Below, piece by piece: positions 1 through 7,000 of a stretch of 9,173 bases of DNA; position 1 is the first letter of the stretch, and the number at the start of each line of letters is the position of its first letter. The DNA is taken from positions 1 through 9,173 of the forward strand of contig QNDJ01000040.1 of NCBI GenBank assembly GCA_003644825.1, in the 5' to 3' direction. The position numbers were made by a program, and so were the translations under genes. The stretch is from B21-G16 sp003644825 [NCBI: Candidatus Zhuqueibacterota bacterium] (lineage in GTDB: Bacteria > SM23-31 > B21-G16). The notes beneath the pieces were generated by a model. The model was not told the DNA's origin and did no database searches. It saw nothing but the letters and a program-made list of their open reading frames with translations.

Positions 1-438
1 AAAGAAATCAGTGATTATAAAAATAAAATCAAAAATATTGAATCTTATTCCAAACAGATAGATTTATTAAATCGTCAGATAGAAGAGCTCAAAAAAAAGA
101 ATGAGAGTAATAAAAGTAAGATATTAACAAAACAAAAAATTGTTCTGGTATCGGATGAAATAGGTAGAAGAGCAAAAGAGTTTAACCTTGATATAAGGGA
201 TATTAAACCTGAAAAAACAGCTCTGTTTTCTGATTCAAGTTCGACCGGGATGATTTCACGTATGCCTTTTAAGTTATTTATCAGGGGAAAGTTTTTTGAT
301 TTTGGAAAGTTTCTTGAGACCTTTGATGAATTTCCTTTTTTAATTAAAGCAGGACCTGTGTCAATGTCCACCGACGATGATACATATCCTGAACTTTTTA
401 TTGAAGCAATTGTTTATGTATATTTTTATAAAGAATGA
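1..438 (+). CDS. pilO: PilO-like type IV pilus inner-membrane alignment protein (3' part, start outside window)
   Basis: The reading frame is open from base 1 to the TGA at 436-438, giving 145 visible residues; the start codon and the expected N-terminal membrane helix lie upstream of the window. Residues 1 to about 45 are Lys/Glu/Asn-rich with regularly spaced Ile/Leu, as in a coiled coil. They are followed by a compact alpha/beta domain ending in PFKLFIRGKFFDFGKFLETF and a beta-rich tail. This coiled coil plus ferredoxin-like arrangement, with an 'x-l-x-GxffdfgkFl' segment, is typical of PilO/GspM-type proteins, which pair with PilN in the periplasm and carry contacts to PilP. The call rests on the fold pattern and on the gene order (PilP-like, secretin and PilT follow), because the primary sequence is divergent. 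The internal ATG at 250 is inside the conserved domain and is not the real start. The gene overlaps the next one by four bases (ATGA). Confidence 0.72.
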   Translation, partial: KEISDYKNKIKNIESYSKQIDLLNRQIEELKKKNESNKSKILTKQKIVLVSDEIGRRAKEFNLDIRDIKPEKTALFSDSSSTGMISRMPFKLFIRGKFFDFGKFLETFDEFPFLIKAGPVSMSTDDDTYPELFIEAIVYVYFYKE

Positions 439-920
439 AATTAAGACAAAAAATATTACTGGGTATTCTGATAGGTGTTCTGGGATATTATGTATATGCT
501 AATTTTATAGTTTCTAAATCCAGGGCTCCTGCTCCTAAAAATGTTCAACAGGTAGGAAAGATACCTTTACAACAGAATGCCAGAAGACAGGTTCCTGCAG
601 AAACGAAAAATAATATTAAGGATACTACGAAAAAAGAGTTTATAACACCTGTATTATTGGGATGGAAAAGAGACCCATTTTATAGAGAAAGAAAGATTGA
701 AATTACGGGAAAGGACACTACCAGTAAAAACAGAATTGCAAATCTTGTACTTAATGGAATTATGGGAGATGGTGAAAATTTTATTGTTACAATAAATGGT
801 GAGTTTTACCGGAAGGGTGATTTAATTGATGGAACTTTAAAAGTTGTGGCAGTAGGAAAAAATTATGTTGTTTTAAGGGAGGATGGGAGAGATTATATAC
901 TCCGATTAGGAGGTTTTTAA
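435..920 (+). CDS. pilP: PilP-like type IV pilus periplasmic protein (GspC/PilP HR-type domain)
   Basis: This 161-residue protein starts at the ATG inside an ATGA overlap with the upstream stop codon. No clear Shine-Dalgarno sequence precedes it, so it is probably translated by coupling. Residues about 6-27 form one hydrophobic helix (ILLGILIGVLGYYVYANFIV), followed by a Pro/Gln/Lys-rich linker to about residue 70. Residues 77-82 read WKRDPF, the 'rDPF' motif seen before the folded domain in PilP/GspC-like proteins. The C-terminal 60 residues alternate short beta strands with GDLIDG and VVLREDGRDYILRL, matching the small beta-sandwich that contacts the N0 domain of the secretin. Classical PilP is a lipoprotein; no lipobox cysteine is visible here, so this version would be anchored by its N-terminal helix, more like GspC. 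Role in the alignment complex is inferred from family and position between the PilO-like and secretin genes. Confidence 0.7.
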   Translation: MKLRQKILLGILIGVLGYYVYANFIVSKSRAPAPKNVQQVGKIPLQQNARRQVPAETKNNIKDTTKKEFITPVLLGWKRDPFYRERKIEITGKDTTSKNRIANLVLNGIMGDGENFIVTINGEFYRKGDLIDGTLKVVAVGKNYVVLREDGRDYILRLGGF

Positions 921-944
921 TATTTAATTTTATATGTTTTGCCC

Positions 945-952
945 GGGAGGTG
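945..952 (+). promoter_or_regulatory. Ribosome binding site that fixes the secretin start
   Basis: GGGAGGTG lies seven bases before the ATG at 960. It is the best Shine-Dalgarno match in this part of the window. It supports ATG 960 over the in-frame TTG at 939, which would add seven non-signal-like residues and would place this element inside the coding region. Confidence 0.8.
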
Positions 953-959
953 TGCTATA

Positions 960-2930
960 ATGAAATCTCTATATTTTAAAATAATTATATTATTGGTTCT
1001 GATGCTGTTAATTTTACCTGATTTATCATCTGGTCAGGTTAATCGGTTTAAAGAACTAAAGATATTTGAAAGCGATACACTTTTTACTTTTGAACTGGTT
1101 TGCAGTAAAAAGCCTTTTTATAGTTATTTTACTTATGAGGATCCTGCTCAGGAAGTACCGTTTAAATTAATAGTGGATTTAAAAAACACCAGGATTGAAC
1201 TTAAAAAAAAGAAATATGAAATAAACAGAGGACCACTTTACAGGGTTAGAACAAGCCAGTGGTTACTCAAACCTGCAGTTGTAAGAATTGTTTTTGACCT
1301 GATTGATAAAATTAATTTTGATATTAAATATACTCAGAATGGTCTGGCTGTGGTACTGTCAGGGTTTAAGAAAGCCGAAAGAAAAATTTTAGCTGTTAAA
1401 CCTTCTCCAGAAAAGAAAGAAATAAAACAACAATTAAAAGAGAAATTTATCAGGGTGATGAATTATAAGAATACTTCTCTTGTGACTGTTTTAAGGGCGT
1501 TCAGTGAACTCCACAATTTAAATATAATTCTTGCTAAGGATGTTTCACCCCAGGATAATATTACAGTGAATTTGAGGAATGTTCCTGTAGAGGGTGCTCT
1601 TGATGCTATATTGAAGGCAAATGATTATAATTATGTTAAAAAGGGTAATATATGTTTAATAAAGGGTAAAGATACGAGGATAATAGGTGATATGGTTACA
1701 GAAATAATTAAGTTAAACTACATAGATGCGGGAGATATATCCAAGAATCTGGAGAGCCTGAAGTCGGATAATGGCAGTATTGAGACATTTGTCAGGAGTC
1801 CTATTGGTCAGCTTGGTTTATCGGTTCCGACGGGTGGTGGTGGAGCTGGAGGTGCTGGAGGTGGAATGCAAAGTGCTCTAAGTGGACTTGTAGGAGCCGG
1901 TCAGGCTCAGGCTGGTGGTGCTGCAGTAGCAGGTGGAGGACCGGGTGGTGGACCTGGTGGAGCAGCAGCTCCAACAGGAAGGTCTGACATATTGATTATT
2001 ACCGATTGTCCTGAAATTGTTCAAAAAATGAAAGCTCTGGTGAAAGAACTGGATGTTCCAGTGCCGCAGATTAATATAGAAGTAAGACTTATTGAAACAA
2101 GATTGGATGAAAAGAATAAATGGGGAATAAACTGGACAGCAATAATGGAAGCTGTAGGTGTAGGTGGCTATCCAACGGGTCTGGGAATGGGTAGAGGAAT
2201 GGAGGGTGTTGGTGGTGCAGCTGCTGGTGGTGTGGCTGGTGGTGGTGCTGCGGGTGCAGGTGGAATGCAGGTTCCAGGACTTCCTTTAAAAATAAATAAC
2301 TTCAGATTCGGAACCCTTGCTTTTAATCAGTTTAAAATTGTTCTTGAATTGCTGGAACAGCAGGGAAACACCAAGTTGCTTAATCAACCGAGTATTACCA
2401 CTCTTGATAATCAACAGGCAGATATTGCTGTTGGAACATTAATTCCAATTGAAGTAACACAGGTTGGAATGGGTGGATTAGGTGGATTCGGTGGTGCTGC
2501 AGGTGGTGCAGCAGCAGGTGGTATGGGAGGAGCAGGTGCTATGGGTGGGGCTATTACCACAATACAACATCAGAGTGTTGCAATTTCTCTTTCTGTTATC
2601 CCCCATGTAAATGAAGGTAAATATATAACGTTATGGGTTCAGCCAAAAGTTCAGGAAATTTCCGGGTTTACAGGTAAGAATAATGACTTACCAATAACTA
2701 CGACTCGAACAGCTACCACTCAGGTTCAGGTAAAAGACGGAGATGTTGTTGTTATTGGGGGATTAATAAAAGAAGATAAAATTAAAACAGTAAAAAAGGT
2801 TAAGTTTCTTGGAGATATTCCACTTATTGGTAATTTGTTTAAAAGCAGTAATGTAGATACAAGAAGGAGTGAGCTGGTTATATTTATTTCTCCGAAGATA
2901 TCACCGGTATTGAGCAAAAAAAGTGAATAG
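960..2930 (+). CDS. pilQ: Type IV pilus outer-membrane secretin PilQ (AMIN domain, Gly-rich inserts)
   Basis: The 656-residue product is a GspD/PilQ-family secretin, the outer-membrane channel for the pilus fibre. Residues 1-26 are a signal peptide with a long Ile/Leu core. About 33-136 is a single AMIN domain, which in this family binds peptidoglycan and is typical of PilQ rather than GspD. About 162-236 is the N0/STN domain and about 244-368 an N1-type domain split by a Gly-rich stretch. The secretin core starts at VPQINIEVRLIETR (368-381). It continues with LLNQPSITTLDNQQADIAVG (473-492) and ends with the family signature region VKDGDVVVIGGLI and PLIGNLF (591-627). Three Gly/Ala-rich segments (291-340, 399-436, 502-531) interrupt otherwise normal domains; such inserts are not standard in proteobacterial PilQ. 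ATG 960 is chosen for its ribosome site and because it gives a clean signal peptide. A GspD of a secretion system is the alternative, but AMIN plus the adjacent pilT favours PilQ. Confidence 0.9.
   Translation: MKSLYFKIIILLVLMLLILPDLSSGQVNRFKELKIFESDTLFTFELVCSKKPFYSYFTYEDPAQEVPFKLIVDLKNTRIELKKKKYEINRGPLYRVRTSQWLLKPAVVRIVFDLIDKINFDIKYTQNGLAVVLSGFKKAERKILAVKPSPEKKEIKQQLKEKFIRVMNYKNTSLVTVLRAFSELHNLNIILAKDVSPQDNITVNLRNVPVEGALDAILKANDYNYVKKGNICLIKGKDTRIIGDMVTEIIKLNYIDAGDISKNLESLKSDNGSIETFVRSPIGQLGLSVPTGGGGAGGAGGGMQSALSGLVGAGQAQAGGAAVAGGGPGGGPGGAAAPTGRSDILIITDCPEIVQKMKALVKELDVPVPQINIEVRLIETRLDEKNKWGINWTAIMEAVGVGGYPTGLGMGRGMEGVGGAAAGGVAGGGAAGAGGMQVPGLPLKINNFRFGTLAFNQFKIVLELLEQQGNTKLLNQPSITTLDNQQADIAVGTLIPIEVTQVGMGGLGGFGGAAGGAAAGGMGGAGAMGGAITTIQHQSVAISLSVIPHVNEGKYITLWVQPKVQEISGFTGKNNDLPITTTRTATTQVQVKDGDVVVIGGLIKEDKIKTVKKVKFLGDIPLIGNLFKSSNVDTRRSELVIFISPKISPVLSKKSE
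1830..1979 (+). repeat. Gly/Ala-rich low-complexity insert 1 in the secretin N1 domain
   Basis: Codons for residues 291-340 are mostly GGN and GCN (many ggt/gga), giving runs such as GGGGAGGAGGG and GGGPGGGPGGAAA. The insert separates an N1 first half (TEIIKLNYIDAGDI) from its final strand-helix (SDILIITDCPEIVQKMKALV). It is in frame and the DNA is an imperfect, not exact, short repeat. Confidence 0.8.
2154..2267 (+). repeat. Gly/Ala-rich low-complexity insert 2 in the secretin core
   Basis: Residues 399-436 follow the conserved WGINW segment and consist mainly of Gly, Ala, Val and Met, before the core resumes at GTLAFNQFKIVLELLE. The composition is like inserts 1 and 3, but the exact sequence differs. 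Confidence 0.75.
2463..2552 (+). repeat. Gly/Ala-rich low-complexity insert 3 in the presumed secretin gate region
   Basis: Residues 502-531 lie between the strand VGTLIPIEVTQV and the strand TTIQHQSVAISLSVIP. In secretins this interval corresponds to the hairpin segment that contributes to the central gate. The stretch is almost all Gly, Ala and Met. Confidence 0.75.
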
Positions 2931-2944
2931 AAAAATAAAGTGTA

Positions 2945-4060
2945 ATGGGTAGTAAAATGAAAAAGATGAGTATAAACAAACTGTTAAAATATGCTGTTGA
3001 TATAGAAGCCTCTGATTTACATTTGACAGCTGGTTATCCGCCTGTTATAAGATTGGATGGAATCCTGAACAAAATTGACCTTCCTCAATTAGGTAAAGAA
3101 GAAATTAAAAGTATGGTATATGAGATAATGACTGAAGACCAGATTAAAAGGTTTGAAAAAGAAAAAGAAATAGATTTTGCCTATTCTATTTCTAAGGTTG
3201 CACGATTTAGAACGAATGTTTATCATCAGATGAGAGGTATAGGTGTAGCGTTCAGAATAATACCTAATAAGATTATGACCCTTGATGAGCTGGGTGTCCC
3301 GGAGGGTGTGTTTACTCTTGCAAGAAGAAAAAAAGGATTGATTCTTGTTACGGGCCCCACTGGTTCAGGAAAATCTACAACCCTTGCTGCAATTATAAAT
3401 TTAATTAATAAAGAAAGAAAAGACCATATTTTAACCATTGAAGACCCGATAGAATATGTTCATACAGGTATTAATTGTATGATTAATCAAAGGGAAATAG
3501 GGCGGGATTCTCATTCATTTTCTGCTGCTCTTCGTTCTGCATTAAGAGAAGACCCTGATGTTATTCTTGTAGGAGAGATGAGAGACCTGGAAACAATAGC
3601 CCTTGCTATTACTGCAGCGGAGACGGGGCATCTGGTACTTGCTACGTTACATACAAGCAGTGCTCCTGAAACCGTGGACAGGGTTATTGATGTTTTTCCA
3701 TCTGACCAGCAAAATCAGATAAGAGCAGTATTTGCCAGTACTATTGAAGGTGTTATTTCTCAAAAACTTATTCCTAAAAAAGGTGGAAGAGGGCGAACTG
3801 CTGCAATGGAGATAATGATTGCCACTCCGGCTATCAGGAACCTTATAAGAGAAAGAAAAACATACCAGATGACCACTGTAATTCAAACTGGAACTGAGTA
3901 TGGAATGCAGACTTTCGATCAGGGATTGATGAATTTATTGATTGAAAATAGAATCGATAAAAATACGGCGGTTGTACATGCCAACGAAAAAAGAGTCTTT
4001 AAGGATTGGAAGGGTGTTACTCGAAATATTTTGCAACACGTAAAAGGAGTAAAATCCTGA
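2945..4060 (+). CDS. pilT: Type IV pilus retraction ATPase PilT
   Basis: The 371-residue product is a hexameric PilT/VirB11-type secretion ATPase of the cytoplasmic face, powering pilus depolymerisation and twitching. An N-terminal PAS-like domain with ASDLHLTAG (22-30) is followed by Walker A GPTGSGKST (137-145), the Asp box ILTIEDPIEYVH (162-173), Walker B DVILVGEMRD (205-214) and the His box with H229 and H236. The C-terminal AIRNLIRE (296-303) and GMQT (320-323) motifs are characteristic of PilT and separate it from the extension ATPase PilB, which is also much longer. Nothing is truncated. Three in-frame ATGs (2945, 2957, 2966) precede the first conserved residues and none has a strong ribosome site, so the exact start is uncertain by up to seven codons. 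The gene follows the secretin by 14 bases, and its TGA shares one base with the next ATG. Confidence 0.95.
   Translation: MGSKMKKMSINKLLKYAVDIEASDLHLTAGYPPVIRLDGILNKIDLPQLGKEEIKSMVYEIMTEDQIKRFEKEKEIDFAYSISKVARFRTNVYHQMRGIGVAFRIIPNKIMTLDELGVPEGVFTLARRKKGLILVTGPTGSGKSTTLAAIINLINKERKDHILTIEDPIEYVHTGINCMINQREIGRDSHSFSAALRSALREDPDVILVGEMRDLETIALAITAAETGHLVLATLHTSSAPETVDRVIDVFPSDQQNQIRAVFASTIEGVISQKLIPKKGGRGRTAAMEIMIATPAIRNLIRERKTYQMTTVIQTGTEYGMQTFDQGLMNLLIENRIDKNTAVVHANEKRVFKDWKGVTRNILQHVKGVKS
4042..4050 (+). promoter_or_regulatory. Ribosome binding site for the Ig-repeat lipoprotein, inside the end of pilT
   Basis: AAAAGGAGT lies about ten bases before the ATG at 4060, within the last codons of pilT. 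It supports that ATG over the upstream in-frame TTG at 4006, which has no such element and would bury the signal sequence behind 18 mostly polar residues. Confidence 0.75.
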
Positions 4061-7000
4061 TGAAGTATTTTTATGGCAATAATCGGCTTGTTTTTATATT
4101 TTTATTTGTTTTCTTATTTATTGTTTTCTATTATTTGAGCTGTCAGAAAAAAGGGTTGGTTGACCCGTCACAATCAATTAGAGAGAATATTGTCATAATT
4201 TCAAAGATTGTTTCTGATAAAAGTGAGTTAAAAATTGGTGGAGAGATTGCTCACATTTCTGCTTATATTATTAATGGTAATAGGGAACCGGCTCAGAATT
4301 GTCTTGTTTTTTTTGAGTGTAAGCAGGGTGAAATCACTCCATCTGACTCTACAGATATTAAAGGTATTGCAACAGCAGAATATTTCAGCGGTGCGACACC
4401 AGGATATGATACTATATCGGTAAAAATTAAAAGTATTAACGGAAAGATAATTAGTGATTCGATTTTTGTTCAACTATTATATACATCCGTTTTAGAGTTA
4501 TCATCTGAAGAAGCTGTAATTTTAGCTGATGGTGAAAGCACAACAAAAATTGATATTTTACTGAGGGATGGTGCAGGGAATCCTGTTCCTGACCAGACAA
4601 TTCTTCTATCTTCTGATTATGGTTCAATCGATAATCAGGTTACAACAGATTTTAGAGGTAAAGCTGAAGCAACATACACGGCTCCTTCTTCAAATGAAAA
4701 TATCACTGATAATATATATGCAATTCTGTCAGAAGGTGCAGGAAAAATATCTACAGGTGGAAAAGTCGGTCAGAAAAGTAATATAATACTGTTTAAGGAT
4801 ATTAATAATTTTAAAAATAATCTTAAGAAATTTAAATCGGATGTTAGAAAAAATAAAAATCATTTTTCATTTTTAGGAAAGTATGCTGGAGAAAAGGCAG
4901 ATACAATTTCAATAAACCTGAAAGGTGTAAATCTTTCCCTTAAGGCAATACCGGACTCAATAGAAGCTGATGGAAAAAGTGTGTCTTCAATTGTGGCTAC
5001 TTTAAAGACGGCAGATGATAGTCTTTTAACAGGAAAAGAGGTCAAATTTTTTGCAAGTTCTGGAACTTTATTGAGTTTGTCTTCGATAACGGATGAAAAC
5101 GGAGAAGCAAGAACAGAATTACAGAGCACAGATCAACCTGGTAAATCAAAAGTTACTGCAGAGTTTGGTAAGGGTATTACCGATGAAATAATTGTAAATT
5201 TTACAGAGATGTCAGGTGTTCAGATTAAACTAAATGCAAATCCTAATTCTATCAGGGCAGATGGTATAGAAACATCTACAATAAGAGCTGTATTGAAAAA
5301 TTCAAAAAATAACCCGATAACAGGTGTTCAAATAAATTTTACAACTACAATAGGTAATATTGCTGCTACCGGGGTTACGGATGATATGGGAATTGCAGAA
5401 GTTGAGCTTATAAGTGAGCGAAGAAACGGGATTGCAGAAGTTGTTGCAACATATAGAAACGTGAGTGATACAACAAAAGTTATATTTGAAGGTATTGACC
5501 TCTCAGTACGGGTATCACCTAAAAATGTAATAGCTGATAATATTACAACATCGGCTGTAATTGTTACAGTGAAAGATGCAGCAAATGTTCCTATTGAAAA
5601 TGAAAGGGTCGTTATTACAACTGACCTTGGAGAATTGAAATATGGTTCAGGTTATACTGATGCGAAAGGTGAATTTATAGATTCAATAAAAAGCGATGTT
5701 CCAGGAGAAGCAGAAATAAGGGTTCAATCTGCTGGTGCTTTAAGCAGTACGACTGTGTCTTTCACGGGTCATCAATTTACCCTTGAATCTACCTCTTTAG
5801 TTTTTACTGCCGGGATAGAATCTACAACTGTTGTTGCAACTATAAAAGACACAATAGGAATGCCCCTGGAAAATGTTCCTATTTCGTTCAGTACCAGCCT
5901 TGGATATTTTGTGAGTTCTGATTCTATTACAAATTATGAAGGTAAAGCTTATGCGGTTTTAGCCAGTTCAGGAGCGGGTGTTGCCACGGTTACAGGTGTT
6001 GCAAAAATCGATGGTAATGTGATAACAAAAAGTATACAGATCAGTATCACTTCAGCTCCTCCCCATAATTTATTATTTCAAGCAGAGCGTTCAGTTGTTA
6101 AAATTAATGGTGGAACAACTTTATTAACGGCAACAGTTACAGATGTGGGTGGTAACCCTGTGTCAAACACCACAGTGAGTTTTACTATAGAGAAAGGACC
6201 AAGAGGAGGAGAATTTTTAGACCCCGCAATTGAGGTTACAGATGACCATGGTGTAGCTACAACAACGTTTACAAGTGGCAATATTGGTAGTTCAAGAATT
6301 AATGATGTAGAAGTTTTAGCGAGGGTTCAGGGGACCAATATAAATCCTGCAAAAGTTTATCTGACAATTGCTGGTGCTCCAAAATCAATTACTGTAGGGT
6401 TTTCTACGCCACCGACTGACAATGGGGATGGAACATACAGCCTTCCAGTTGTTGCAATTGTATCAGATATAAATGGAAACCCGGTGATTGATGGAACGCT
6501 GGTGTTTTTTACGCAATCTCCTGTAATAGGAAATATTAAAAGTCCGATAGAAACAGCAGACGGAAAAGCAACCACACAACTGGTATATCCAGCTAATAAG
6601 GCTTCATCTTTTATAGAGATTATAGGAACAAGTAAGGGAATATCTGATACTGTAAGCCTTAATTTGCCAGGAATGTCTGGAGTTGTGGGTTCTGTTAAAT
6701 TACAACTTCCAGCCGGTGCCAGTAAAAAGATACTGGGGAATGGTGAGGATAAAACTACAATAGGTGCTCTTGTTAAAGATACGGGAGACAATCCAGTCGG
6801 GGATGTTATTGTTAATTTTAAGATTATAAATAATACAGGCACGATTGAGAGTTCAGCTATATCAGGTACCCAGCTTACAGCTGAAGGAACTACAAACCCT
6901 AACTGGGGTTTTGCATTTGTAACAGTCACTTCAGAAGCCTGCACTACAGACAAGTTTCCTATTATTGTTGCTACTGTTTCTGGATTTTCTGATACCTTTT

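Noticed and set aside
75-371. 98-codon minus-strand open frame opposite the PilO-like gene
   Set aside because: It lies fully opposite a frame that fits PilO and continues from outside the window. It has no ribosome site and a low-complexity Leu/Ser/Phe tail typical of the complement of Lys/Glu-rich coiled-coil DNA.
939-959. TTG at 939 as the secretin start
   Set aside because: The extra seven residues would overlap a strong GGGAGGTG element that is correctly spaced for ATG 960, and they would precede a complete signal peptide.
1830-2552. Gly-codon-rich DNA as a CRISPR or regular minisatellite
   Set aside because: The runs are irregular, in frame and coding, with no constant repeat or spacer length.
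4006-4059. TTG at 4006 as the Ig-repeat protein start
   Set aside because: It lies deep inside pilT, has no ribosome site, and would add 18 residues before the signal helix. ATG 4060 has AAAAGGAGT upstream.
6357-6953. 198-codon minus-strand open frame opposite the Ig-repeat gene
   Set aside because: The composition (Val/Ser/Pro/Thr-rich, no domain pattern) is what the complement of Ig-repeat codons gives, and the plus-strand Ig units are continuous here.
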